A DNA stretch of 64,000 nt from Xanthoparmelia taractica. Its lineage: Eukaryota; Ascomycota; Lecanoromycetes; Lecanorales; Parmeliaceae. Below are positions 24,140 through 36,194 of the stretch, piece after piece; positions within the stretch are counted from its first letter, which is position 1, and the number at the start of each line of letters is the position of its first letter. A model generated the notes under the pieces. That model did not search any database. It was not told the origin of the DNA and worked only from the letters and a program-made list of their open reading frames with translations. The stretch is taken from NCBI GenBank assembly GCA_033085395.1, contig JANQBS010000130.1, forward strand, positions 1 to 64,000, read 5' to 3'. Position numbers and translations under genes: made by a program.

Positions 24140-24410
24140 TAGGACTGTCTGCCGAGGAACGTTTGCTAATTCTCGTAGACGGCCGGAACCCCTTCAGTGT
24201 GAGGAAAGTCTAAAAAGGCAGGCTGGCGTCGAAGGCATGATACGCAGGTAAGGCTTTGTTATGTGATGGGTTCGTCGGGCGAGAGATCCTCGAGACTGTC
24301 TCCCGAGGAAGGAACGCTTGCTAATTCTCCTGCAACGGGTAGAGCACCTTCATTGTGGCGACAGTCAAAGAACGCAGGCCAGTGTCGAAGGCATTATACC
24401 CAGCGAAGTT
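24140..24410. repeat. Tandem duplication of about 150 bp
   Basis: Two units (about 24145-24260 and 24292-24410) share GACTGTCT-CCGAGGAA, TTGCTAATTCTC, CCTTCA-TGTG and GTCGAAGGCAT in the same order. They are diverged by substitutions and small indels. No convincing gene covers them. Confidence 0.65.
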
Positions 24411-25078
24411 TTTGGAACGTGAACGGTTCCATCCCGCGAGAGATTTTCTGCCTTAGACACTATGTCACCAGATCTGTAGATGGTCACCACGTCGCCAATC
24501 CTTGCCTGCTTCTGCTTCTGCGTCTGCGTCTGCGCGCATTCACCTGGCCTTTTCAGAAGCCTGGATATCACATAAAATCTGTACCGCTCATGGATTTCAT
24601 TGATTGACATTGTCAGCATCCGCTCGTCAAGATCGCAGATAGTTTGAAGGGAAGACGTACTTCTACTCCGCCCGCTATTTCCCCATCTTATCTGGCAGAA
24701 TACTTTCATTTTGCACCATTATCCGGTCTGCGTTTACTGTGACAGGGAAATGTCACCGTACAGCGGATTCGGAGGCTCCTATTGACCTTTTCTTAAAGAT
24801 AGATTACTAGTACAGAGATAGATTGCTGGCGCAGCGCCAACATGTGGTTGCTGGATTTTTAATGGGGCTTGAGATTTACCCTTTCCTTATCTACGGTGCG
24901 AGTTGCTTCACAAGGAAAGGTGACCACATGAATGTAGTGATATGTGAATAGAGTGAACTTGTGGAAACCCGAATTTTCTTGCAGATGGAAAGTGCTGCTT
25001 GCGGGAGAAATAGCTCGCCTCAAATGTATTGCGAATTGCATGTACCACTACTATATGACAATCTGAATGTATCAAAGA
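24411..25078. other. Intergenic, nothing recognised
   Basis: No gene or repeat is supported here. It probably includes the 3' untranslated region of the minus-strand winged-helix gene that ends at about 25079. Confidence 0.4.
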
Positions 25079-27496
25079 CTAGTTCAGCATGTTTGTTTTC
25101 GCACCTTCGCCATACATTGATTTACAGCGTAACCGATGCTCACCCCCATCGCTACATGTGCGTGTATACATTCTCCTTCGCTCCCACTTTGGTGCCTTGC
25201 AAGAAACTACCACCAAAAGGTCAGTCAGTCAGTGCCACAAGAACATCAGGCAAGGATATTACAAAGGCGAGGGAGAGGATCACATACAGTTGCATGCTAG
25301 GCAAAGGTGTTGCAGAGGGCGTAGGGGTGGCCGGAATAACATGAGATGACTCAGACGTAGCGGCGCCAGCGCCATCTACAGACAGGGCAGGTCCATATGT
25401 AGGAGATAGCGCATGCGCCAGCGAAGCGGGCGTAGACGCAATTTGGAATGTCGCCGGACTACCGCGTTTTTCGCTTTCTCCAATGGATGATGCAATTGAA
25501 GGCGCGCGTTGTGGTGCTACTTGAAGGGCACTATTCGAATACGCCGTTTTTGCTGAGGCCTCACGGTCTATTGGCCCTACGAACTTCCGAATATTCTGGT
25601 CCTCGGAGCCGGCTGCGATTAGGAACCTACTCGTTGAGGTTGTATTGATAGGGTTAAAGCTCGTTTGTAGTTTTTGGAGAGACGCATCCATCTCAGGCGA
25701 AGCACTTGACGATGTGTCATGTGCTGCATCGGCCAGCTTTTGTGATCTGGTGGGCTCTTCGACGTAAGGTGCGTGCTCTGCGGAGATGCGACCAGCTGCT
25801 TCCCGAAGAGTTGATGCGGTAGCTATTGCGTCCTGCGAGTCGGGTATTTCAGGCGAGTTCAAGATCTCCCGCCCAAACCGGGGGTTGCTCGAGCGAGGAC
25901 GATGGGAGCGTGACAAGTTGGGCGCCAAGTCGACCGGACTTGGATCTTCCACCTCTTGCACCTGCTCGGTGAGGCTCGACGATCCTCCTATCGGATGGCG
26001 TGGTGGAGGGGTCAGCAGCTCGCCGGTCTTCTTATCTATAAATTCTCCAGGCCTCAGACCCCATGTCTGCTTCCCGTTGAGGATGTCGCCTTTGCAGAAA
26101 GCCTCATGAAAGTAGAGAGGATTTTTGAGACCCGATTTCAACACCTTTTCCTGTGACGAAGATTTGAAAAACGGCCATCGATTTTGGATACCTTGCATGA
26201 GCTGAGTGAACGTCAAAGGTGCGTCGGCGGTTGCGAGGACCTCATACACGATAGCATTCCAAGATAGGTTGGGTCTCTCCGGTCGCTCGGCGTTCGTTGC
26301 AGCAGATGCAGATGTTGACCTACTCTGATCATCAAGTTTTAAGGTGGACCTCTTTGATGCTGAAGGTGATGTTTGGTTTGTTTCTCGTTCGGGAGACAGG
26401 TCAGTTTGCCCGGTTTGCTCCAGTGTGGCAACATGATTTCGAGAGTTGCGTGCTCGGCCTGACTTTCTCACTTGGTCTTCAAACGAGGATCCGATGGGTT
26501 CACCAGAATTAGTTGCACTCTCTCTCGATGTCAGTTTGGCGTATGCACGGCGAGTTGTTCGCCCTTCAACGTCGGCAATCTTTTCGGCAACACTCAAGTA
26601 CTCAGGTATCTTTTCTTCGTCGGCAACGTATTCCCAGTTTCCCCCGTAGATGCCCACGCCCTTTCGCCTTGGGGGCTGCCCTGTTTATGAGAAATGAATT
26701 AGCACCATGATTTTATCGGTAACAAACCGAGTGTCGAACTTGCTGAATCGAGGAGAGGAAGTCTAGTAAAGTGAAGAAGCTTAGAAATTTACCTTTAGCT
26801 GCTGAGTCAGATCTCGGCCTCGGTGTAATTGATGATTCCCGAGCCACGCTCGAAGTTGAGGCAGAGTCGCTTGGCTTTGCCCCTGTGCGAGCCATTGTGG
26901 GGGTTGGAGCTGACTGTTGAGTTGAGACTACAGGAGCCTGGTGTTGGTCTGTTAGTGGAAGAGGAGTACCGTCATGTTGTCTTCTCCTTTTCGGTGCCTG
27001 CGCCGACGCTGCAGGTGAATGTCGTTTGGCCGGTGCTGTGTTTGTGACGGTTTGACGATTCGGAGGAGCACTGAGCCCCTGCTGGAAAGCCTCATAATAC
27101 TTTGAATAGTTCCTTCCGAATAGAGTAGCATGGACGTCATGAGTGGGGTAGATCTGCCGCATTATGTCAGCTTCTGGTCCCAATACCAGTGATAGGATCA
27201 GCTACCTTCTTTCGAGCTCTGTTTTTATCAGCAAGTCTGATCAAACGCCATTTTTCTATCATCTTTTCAGTTTTGCCACCATCCGTATCGATCTCCTGTC
27301 CGGCACTGGAAGTGGTCGCTGTTGTTGAGTCCTGTGATTCGACGGAGTCGCTTGGAACATCCCAAACCGGTAGCTGCTCACGCTGGTGCGAGGTATGCTG
27401 CTGTTCGTTTCCAGACTCCGGTTTGTCCGGGCCCGACAATGGGGGAGAAAGTGGTAGCTCGGTTCCGATGCCGCTGGCCATGGCATCCATGTTCAT
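25079..27496 (-). CDS. Winged-helix (forkhead-like) nuclear protein
   Basis: Exons are inferred as 27206-27496, 26793-27153, an exon from 26680 down to about 25304, and a possible last exon ending at 25079. Intron 1 (52 nt) has a GCTGAC branch site and GGCAG end; intron 2 (112 nt) ends AAACAG. A compact domain (LSWNAIVYEVLATADAPLTF, NRWPFFK, QEKVLKSGLKNPLYFHEAF) looks like a forkhead/winged-helix fold found in fungal proteins. It is flanked by long Ser/Pro/Thr-rich disordered tails and a basic KRRRQ stretch. A DNA-binding regulator in the nucleus is likely; the targets are unknown. Near the 3' end a strong GTATGT donor and TGGTAG acceptor suggest a last 81-nt intron; without it the protein would end at 25221 with a hydrophobic tail. 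Confidence 0.7.
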
Positions 27497-29302
27497 TTAC
27501 ACGACAAGTATCAGACTGCTTTTAACGGAAAAGTGCCGCGCCTAGTCTGCTGTAGGGGAAAAGTCGATCAGATATAAGCAGATATGATTTCTGTTAGCCC
27601 ACACGCGTTGGTAAGTCTCACAAGGCAGGGAACGCGTTGAAGTCTGCGTGAATCACGCTTAGCGGATGATATGAGTGAATGTGGTGTACAGGTTCTCATA
27701 GATGGATAATGTTGAGTATGCTCACTGTGTGAAGAGGTTGATGAAGAATTCATGGAAGAGAAGAGAAGGTTGGAAAATCTCGGGCGAACTGATTTTTGCC
27801 TTTGTTGACAACTAGGCAAATCAGCCTTACGGACAAAATGACGATCTCCCGAGTCAACGCTAGTAGAAAGTAGGCTAGCCTCTGCAGGGTAAGCGCTAGT
27901 TTAGCCTCCAATCATACGCCCAGACACATATCTTCACACTCTTGGCGCTAAGCCTTACATTTGCCCTCCCCAACCTCGCTGATTTCTAGCCAACAACATA
28001 ACAACACCTGTCCAAGACTGTTTCAGCCCGAGTCATGTTGAATATCTCCGCATGTTAAAGGATAAGCGGGCACAGACCTCAGAAAGCAATGGACAAGGCA
28101 CACGGATTTCCAATGACACCTCTCTCCTCCGCGAACCTTGGGCCGATGAACAAACCCCCTATTCTCGACGGCAATAAGGGTTTCAGGCACAGCCCTTCCT
28201 GCAAGGCAACGGTGTTATCAGCCATCCGGGACACGGCTATCCTTAGATCCAGGCGGTTTAGTCATCAGGCAGCCCTCGGAAAACATTCCCTATTCACCCC
28301 GAAGCGGATTCTTTCACAAGGCTATCGCAGGTACAATGCTAATGAAAGGGCTAACACTCCCTGAGACTTGAGTCTATCCCTGAAGCGACGGTAATGTTGT
28401 TAACTGTTGTTCTTCATTATGCCTCAGCCGAACATACAAGGAGACCCTTAGCGGATGGGTTGGGACGCCTGTTACTCGTTGGGCTCATCGGCGTAGCTTC
28501 AATACCTAATCCGCCACCGGAAAGTGATGAGCTCTGCAGCGGAAGCGCGACGGATGTACGGGGTGCAAAGGTAGTGTACTGGGTGGGTTGCTCATGTGCT
28601 ATCCACATACACTATCGAAAAGCAGCCGTTCTATGCAAGAGGAGTGCTTTCTGACAAGTGCTTGCAATGGTGAGCACACAGGCGTGGGGCGTGTAAGGAG
28701 ACTATGTTCTAGGACTATAAGTGCACCGGGGCTTGTTCTACCGCAATACAATGCTTCAACCACTATTGGAGCGGTGAGAAAGTCAGATACAGCTCAACTC
28801 GGTAGAAGAACCTTAAGCAGTCATACTAACTACGTTTGGCACGTTTTTCTACTGGCTAAGCTGAATTGTCTGAATCTACTTGCATAACCATTCGTCGTTA
28901 GAGATGGTGGCGCAATTCATTCGCAGCTCAAAGCCTCCACGGAAAGCTGGATCCGCGAATGAAGTCAGTGTCCACAACACACTCGCGACCTAGGACCGAA
29001 TGCGACTTCAATTAACGAGCTTCTCCACTACTAGCGGAGTACACTCGATCAAAAGCTTGATTGGGATGGCTATTTGGTTTCAGCGGGCATTCCAGAGCTT
29101 GACCATCTATGTATTGCTTTTCCAGTCTCGACTGGAGATTCGGCATTGCGCAGGTGTTCAAAAGATCCATCTGAAAATTAAAATTACAGTAAGTTGTCAG
29201 AGAAAGTAAAGGTTTTCAAATGTGCTATTATCATCGCGAAGGCCCAGCCTCGCTCATCTACATGGCGCACTCCACCGTCTATTGATCAAAGCCACCCTAT
29301 CT
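27497..29302. other. Intergenic, no gene supported
   Basis: This holds the upstream region of the winged-helix gene and the downstream flank of the chitinase gene. Short open frames have no motif, good start context or splice support. Confidence 0.45.
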
Positions 29303-30646
29303 TTAGCTCAAAGCAGACTTGACAACCTTCAAATAATCACCATCAGCCCCAGTGTTATTCTTCGCCTCCGAGCCATCCCACAACATGACACCACCAAAGT
29401 TGCCAACACCCACACTGATCGCGCTCTTGACCACACTAGTCATATTAGCCGGCTCGAGATACCCTTTACCAGCGCAAGCCTCACACGCCGGCGCGCCAAT
29501 ATACAACTTGGGTCCCTTGCCCGCCACCGTGCTATTCCCGCGCAAATCATTCGACCAAGCTTTGAACGAGTCGATGAAGCCCGGCTGCCCGATATCGCAA
29601 CCAGCCATGTAGTTATTATAGAATTGCACAAAGACGAAATCCATAGTCTGCATCGCAGCCAGCGGGATGGAAGCGTCGGGGCGCGGACACTGCGGTGCGC
29701 CGGAGATGTAGTACTGCTTTGATTTGTCGCCCGCGTACGTGCTGCGGAGGGCGGAGACGAAAGTGTTGTAGTACTTCGTGCTGTGGTCTTCGTTGTCGAC
29801 GTCGAAGCCGTCGATCTTGACTTTACCAAAGGGTCGCATATCAGAGTCGGTCATGCCGCCACCGAAGAGGTTCCAGAGGCTGTTTGCGAACTGGGTGGCT
29901 TGTGCATCGTTGGTGAAATTCGTCACACCGGTGGCGCCGCCTAGACTAAGCAAGACCTTCTTGCCACGACTTTGGCAGGAAGTGATGTTCTTTGCCAGGA
30001 ACGGGCAGTCCAGGAGGCCGGTTGCGTTGATTTTTTGAGCACCGAGTGTGGGTGTGCCTCCGGTGGCTACTCCAAAGTTGATAACTGGTTGGCCTGCAGG
30101 GCCATAGAAGGTGGTGAGGAAAGCAAGGACGACAATGTCGACGTTGTCATCTTGGCACATTTGCTCGAGAGTGTACATGTCCGTAGCAGGTGATTGACCG
30201 TAGTAGACTGCAAGGTTGCTCGAGGACTGAGCGTTGAAGGAGCCGTTAGTGCTACCATTCACCATGATAGCGTATGGAGCTGCTGCTGTGGCAGTGGCAG
30301 GAGGAGCGACTGTAGCCGCAGCTGCTGAGGGATTAGGATCGTTCGCATACTTGCCGAGAAAGATGCTAATCCACTCATCGTAAGCTTGTACATCCTGAGT
30401 CAGCTGAGCTGTCTGAGGATCTGTAGCTTTAGCAGACGAAAGGTAAGCTTCCATCCAGCCGTGAAAAGTGGTGTACTCGGACTGCAACATTTGCAGCTCC
30501 GCGAGCGGAACTTCCACGAAACCAGCGGGGGCTTGCCTGCGCGAATTGTGATTTGGGGATTCTCCTCGATAAGCTCCTGCATGGCCGGCCGATGCAAGAA
30601 GGCTAATAGCGCCTAGGGCAAGTACAGAGGAAGAGGCGTGGAACAT
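29303..30646 (-). CDS. Secreted GH18 chitinase, class III type
   Basis: A single exon of 447 residues starting MFHASSSVLALGAISLLASA, a signal peptide. Residues about 41-105 form a helical N-terminal region of unknown role, followed by an Ala/Pro/Thr linker (105-125). The GH18 barrel begins at NLAVYYGQ (144-151). SLGGA lies at 234-238, and the catalytic signature DGFDVDNE occupies 279-286 with the acid E286 and D279, D282 and D284 intact. QFYNN is at 341-345 and LWDG at 422-425. The family cleaves beta-1,4-N-acetylglucosamine bonds in chitin. Secretion suggests wall remodelling or attack on other fungi or insects. No carbohydrate-binding module or GPI signal is seen. The extra N-terminal domain is unusual for the short class III enzymes. 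Confidence 0.93.
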   Translation of the reverse strand: MFHASSSVLALGAISLLASAGHAGAYRGESPNHNSRRQAPAGFVEVPLAELQMLQSEYTTFHGWMEAYLSSAKATDPQTAQLTQDVQAYDEWISIFLGKYANDPNPSAAAATVAPPATATAAAPYAIMVNGSTNGSFNAQSSSNLAVYYGQSPATDMYTLEQMCQDDNVDIVVLAFLTTFYGPAGQPVINFGVATGGTPTLGAQKINATGLLDCPFLAKNITSCQSRGKKVLLSLGGATGVTNFTNDAQATQFANSLWNLFGGGMTDSDMRPFGKVKIDGFDVDNEDHSTKYYNTFVSALRSTYAGDKSKQYYISGAPQCPRPDASIPLAAMQTMDFVFVQFYNNYMAGCDIGQPGFIDSFKAWSNDLRGNSTVAGKGPKLYIGAPACEACAGKGYLEPANMTSVVKSAISVGVGNFGGVMLWDGSEAKNNTGADGDYLKVVKSALS

Positions 30647-33640
30647 AGCGAAAACTTATGATGGTAATATGCGTATCAAGCGGTAGGAAGGAATTAGAGT
30701 GCTGAAAATGCAGGAAATAAAGTCTTCAGGCAAGTGTGAGCGAAATCAATTCTGAACAATAAAGAACGACGATGTCAGTAACAAAGTAGCTTTTGTCTCG
30801 TATTGACCCCAAGCACGAAAGGCATTCATTGCGGGCCAATCGATGGTCATGCGTTGAAGCTTGCTTTGTCCACAGTTGTGTTATCATCAAAGAGATGGCT
30901 TTGACCGTCTGCTTTGTTTGCGACTTAACTTTAGCAACAACAGATAGGACTGAGAGCTTCAGAAATTGCCAATGTACCTACTGCTAGTGGTTAGCGAAAA
31001 GAAAGACCTGAAACAATTCTCTAATTCTTCAAGTGGCGATTGTTTCAAACGTGCGTCTCATCATGGCGGCTCGCTAGCCTATCTATGACCCCAAGAACTG
31101 AATTAGCAATACTAGCTAGTAAATGCTCCATGTCGGAGCTTCGATTTGTTATAGCCATTTAACCCTGAAGAGAATAAATGCGTCGAGAGGTTGTTGCCGG
31201 CGGATGCTGCCACATTTAGCGCCCAAGCCCAGAATAAAGAAAATAAACAGAAACGTCACAGGCCCAGTCCTGTATTATGATGACCGTCATAAATCACTGC
31301 GTCTCCAGCGAAAAATCAGTAGGCATTTGGGTGGTTGATCAACTTCTTCCGGGGCACGTCTGCCAAGCGTGGGTCAAGTGGCAAGCGAACAAGTCTTGCC
31401 TGCCCAATCATCAAGACTTCTCATTGCGTCTGGATTCAATGAATGGTGCTATTATCCTAGGCTTAACTGCTTACGGTAACAAGCTCGTTACGGCCCTGCC
31501 TCATTATAGGTACAGCGTCAACACCATTTTTGATGTCACCAATGGGCCTGTAGCAATGTAGCTACTGCCTTCGTTCTGTCATCGCAGCTTCCTCAATTCC
31601 TCAGGGTCGTTCTTCCATCACACAGCTATACTGGTCTAGCCATATGAGAAAGGGTTTTCGAGACTGAAGACTCTTGTGCAGACTGCGACTAGAGATACGA
31701 GCCGTGTACAGGCAGCTACTGCGGTCATCCGTGCTGACAAGCTGCAGCATGCATTGAGCAATGCCCACATAAAGATCCGATACTGTGATAGTTTGCTAGT
31801 CCATCCGAAATTTTCAACCCTATAGAAAGGATTCATTATCCTAGACAAAAGCTACAGCGATGGTATCATAATACATCCATCTTCCGTGCTCCTCATCTTC
31901 GTGCATGCATCCCTCCTAGACCTGGATAGAGCAGCCCTCCTTTACCCAATGAGCTGCCGTCTACAAAGCCCGCTGCACAGCTGTCAGTGCGCCTTCGATC
32001 AAGCCCAATCATTGGCAAAGGAATGAATGGACCCCAGTACATGATTGGCGAGATAGGAAGTGAGGAGCAAAGCGCGCTTACAGCCACGTGCGGGGTTGAA
32101 TGTTGGTCAACGGAATGGCGTCCGGACTCGCAACAATAATCTAGATGCCTGTTGAACAAGATGGAAAAGCTCCGCTGATTGTTGATGGACCTTGAACTCG
32201 TGGAAAATCTGGGCCGTTGGTGCCAGCGCATTAGGCGGTAGCTCTTAGTCTCACGGTGTCAAGAGCCTAAGCCCCAGGATTTGGCTGACGATTAATGGCT
32301 CTAATAGATACTTTCGATGACAGCCGCAGAAAGCTGAATCGATGCATGCATCTGTGCCAAAACCCGCAGCTGCAGCACATGGACGCATTTGAAAGAATCG
32401 GCTCGTGTTGTTGCAGCATTAGAAATTCATCAGCTGTTGTTAATTGGTCCCGACGAGAGAATGAGGGGGTTTTCCTTGGCTCGCAACACTTTGCAGCTCA
32501 GAAGTTGCTATGGTGGCTGCCTGACTGAGAGCCATGCCAAGTATTGCCGTCTCACCGCTTGCTCATAGTCAGCTTATTAATCAATCACATTTCTTTGGCT
32601 CGCTTGCTCCTGCAACCTCTCAAAAGGGTCATCGTCTACAGCAAGTTTCTCAAGCTAATATTGGCCTTCAAATTGAATAGGCTTGCAACTTCCCTGCTGC
32701 AGGGCCTACTGGAGGCCATTAGGAGCACGGGCCCGTGCCCGGGTCACTATACTAGGTCGTACGGCTGAGAGGCAACTTGTCGAATATCCTTTCTTGGTGC
32801 AGGATGGTGGAAGAAGCCGAGAGGCTGAACGAAACAGTCCCCTGTAGTCTATAAGTAGATGAGTGAGGATTTATTGGTTTCGTCTGCAATCAGTGCATCG
32901 ATCATTCTTGGATTTGCCAAGGCGCGGAGTTCGCCAAGGGATGACGTAATCAATCTCTCCATTCGGGCTTAGCGCGTAGGGTATAGAGGTGAGGAGACCT
33001 TGCGCAAATCTACTCTCGACAAAATATGCTACTCCGTCTCGTGTATACGAGTATATCTGTCCCGACGTCTAATATAAGTCATCAGCATAGCGAGAAATCG
33101 TATACAGGCACTGCGGTCATATGATGAGCGACTTTCAATATGCGAAATCTCACTTGCATAAGGTAAGCAATGCGAGGCTCGGCCGTGACCGACGTTTCCC
33201 GAAACATCAGCGTGGCTTATTGTTGCTTTGGCGAACCAAAAGAAGAGCTGAATGCAGCCACTGCTCTTGGCAATACATTCTTCCTTACACTTTTTTCATA
33301 CCCATGAATGCCCATCGTCGATGCAACATATCAGATCCAATCGTCAAATCCTCGGTAAAGGACCCCCAATAGCCACGTCCTCGGATTTGGAAGGGATTCC
33401 AACTTGTCTCGCTACGGCCTACGATGCTGGAAAATGCAGCGCTTACATTGCTGCGAAGCTGTGAAGCGGGGCATTTAGCGACCAATACGTGAGACTCGTA
33501 AAGTCCGGGCACCATAATCTTATTGATGTTGGTTCTTGTGATTCTCTTGGACGTTACAGGGCTGCAATCTGAGATCACTCGGGTCTGCCGACTAGCGTCA
33601 AAGATTACCGCAAGATGCTTAGCCCAGTGCCTTCCAGACA
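30647..33640. other. Long intergenic stretch, no gene supported
   Basis: About 3 kb between the minus-strand chitinase and the plus-strand peroxidase. Open frames on either strand are short and lack domains or coherent splice sites. The two genes are transcribed away from each other, so the stretch probably holds both promoters. Confidence 0.45.
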
Positions 33641-33650
33641 TATATATAAG
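33641..33650 (+). promoter_or_regulatory. TATA box of the DyP peroxidase gene
   Basis: TATATATAAG lies 136 bp before the ATG at 33786, followed by a pyrimidine-rich leader (CATCTCTCTCCATC). Position and sequence fit a core promoter. Confidence 0.5.
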
Positions 33651-33785
33651 GCGCTTCCCTTCATACCCCACTAGAAATTATTTCATCTCTCTCCATCAGT
33701 CACTCATATTGGTCTGTACTATCTCTTTCTCTGAAAACCCAACATTTTGCTCTGACAACTGACGACCAAAACTTCAACGGTCGAG

Positions 33786-35522
33786 ATGGGGTCCTCCAAT
33801 CCCCCTCCTTTGGATCTCAACAATGTCCAGGGCGATATCTTGTAAGTCTAAAATTAGGCCTTCTGTCCTACCAACGAATTATCCTGACTCACTCTTCTCA
33901 GAGCTGGTCTTCCTAGCAAGACTCAAACCTACTACTTTTTCGTGATTGACCAATCCCGCGTTCAGGAGTTCCGTAAACAACTCGCGCACCTGATTCCTCT
34001 AATCACCACCACCAGCCAAGTTTTGGGTAATCGCAAGACGATCACTCAGGAGAAGACAGACGCCGCGAAACGCGGTGTTCCTCCGCCGCTTTTAAAGATC
34101 AGCGGAGTCAACATAGTGTTCAGCCACACGGGACTGAAGAAGGTAAGTCATGCTACTTGAGATACTATTTTATGCAGTCTTTCTAAAGTGGTCTCCTATC
34201 TTTGCAGATGGGAATCGACGACGCCAACATTGGCGACTCTGCCTTTGTCAACGGTATGCTCAAAGATGCAAAGAATCTTGGTGACCCGGGAACGGCAAAT
34301 GACGACACCCCTGACTGGAATCCCGCCTTCAAACACGGTGTCGACGGCATGATTCTAGTGGCGGGCGAAAGCCGCCAAACGGTTGCCGCACAGCTAGCTG
34401 AGGTCGAGAGGATCTTCTTGGCCGGAGCTCCTCATGCTACGATCCATGAGGTGATCCGCATTGTCGGAGATGTCCGTCCAGGAAAAGAAAAGGGTCATGA
34501 GCAGTTCGTATCTCCGCTGTAGGCGCATCATTCTTTAGCGGCTGATCTCTTGTCATAGCTTCGGCTTTGCGGATGGTATCTCACAGCCGGCAATCCGTGG
34601 CGTTGACGCCACAAATCGTCCAGGGCAGGAGTTCATCCGTCAAGGAATAATGCTCCTCGGCCGCGAAGGCGATGCCGTCACCCGGCCGCCCTGGGCACTG
34701 GATGGCAGTTTCCTTGCTTTCCGCTGGCTCTTCCAGCTCGTGCCTGAATTCCACACATTCTTGAAGCGGAATCCTATTCCTGGTTTAGAGCCTGATCTCG
34801 GCAGTGAGCTCCTTGGGGCCCGCTTTGTCGGTCGTTGGATGAGCGGTATGTAACCCCCTCTACTCACCCCAGCCATTTCCTTTTTCCTGATCTTGACGAT
34901 GGCGTATAGGAGCACCCATCGATCTCGCGCCGACAAAGGACAACCTTGCCATCGCGCAAGACCCCAATCAGAATAACAACTTCCGCTACGCCTTCCCGGG
35001 CGATCCAACGACGCAAGACAGGTGCCCTTTCGCAGCGCATACTCGGAAGACCAACCCACGTGCGGATCTCGAAGATCTGCCCGCATCGATTGAGAACCGT
35101 CGTATCATCCGTCGCGGTATCCAGTTTGGTCCTGAAGTCACCCCAGCTGAACATGCATCCGGAAAGACGGTCCTCGGACGGGGTCTTCTCTTTGCCGCAT
35201 ATCAAAGCAACATTGTCAATGGATTCCAGTTCATCCAGCATAGTAAGTCGCCATCCATAGCTAAAAGTCTTTCATGAAGGTTAGCTAAGGACCTTCAGGT
35301 TGGGCGGACAATGCCGGCTTTCCTCCTAAACAGGGTGTCACTCCTGGGATCGACCCTATCATCGGCCAAGTTGCTGGACAAAAACGGTCGATGGTAGGCA
35401 CGAACCCGACCAGTCAAAGCACCTCGATCGATCTACCTACATGGGTCGTGCCGAAAGGAGGCGAGTACTTCTTCTCGCCCTCTCTCTCCACCCTCAAGGA
35501 CACCTTCGCTTTAAAGGCCTAG
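33786..35522 (+). CDS. DyP-type heme peroxidase
   Basis: Six exons are inferred: 33786-33841, 33902-34142, 34208-34518, 34559-34845, 34910-35242 and 35299-35522, giving 483 residues. Introns are 60, 65, 40, 64 and 56 nt. The DyP signature GFADGISQP places the catalytic aspartate at D208. The heme-ligand histidine is H342 in AAHTRKTNPR, and the distal arginine of the IIRRG motif is R367. The C-terminal YFFSPSLSTL is also typical. DyP enzymes use hydrogen peroxide to oxidise bulky dyes, phenolics and lignin-like substrates. No signal peptide is present (MGSSNPPPLDLNNVQGDIL), so it is probably intracellular. The only odd point is the 40-nt third intron: the phase-compatible splice adds VSPL just before GFADG. 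Confidence 0.93.
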
Positions 35523-36163
35523 GCGGTGCTAGTGGCGGCAAAGATACCGGTATTCCAAGGAGGAAAAGGGCAACGTATATGAGATGGGCGCAAGTGTAAT
35601 GGTACCGAGGAGCGTCTGAATTTACTTTGCCATTGCTCGCGCGTGCCATGTTACCCAATACACTCGTCGCCGTGAGAAATTCCCCTTGCGTTGCCAAAAA
35701 AAAAAAAAAATGCGTCCAAATCACCTCGACATACCCAAAACATTTTGCGTTAACCCCCGTACTACATCATTCCCCAAGTAGCTCTCACGCTTCCCAGACC
35801 TTGCCTCCAAATCTTAGTCTGGTCGGACTCAGCGCGCGAGTATCCGTGGGGCAGCCGCGGCAATAGTTGCCATCGCACGCGTAAGCTCGTACGCAGAGCT
35901 AGCTAGTCTCGTTCCAGGCAGAACAATTTGCTGACCGCATATTGAGCCACTATTCCCATTCCATCCACACCAAGGCCTGAAAGTGGCTACGCAGAGCCAT
36001 ATTCAATGTGTCAGCGCGATTTCAGTAAAGACCGACTGGATATAAAAGAAGCTATTCGGAGAAATTTGAGGGCAAAAGATAGAACCCCCACTTGCATCTA
36101 ACAGTCCGTCCCGAGGAAAAAACGCAACTTTCGACTAAAGTTGCAAAAAGGGGCAAACAAAAC

Positions 36164-36194
<31 letters not shown>

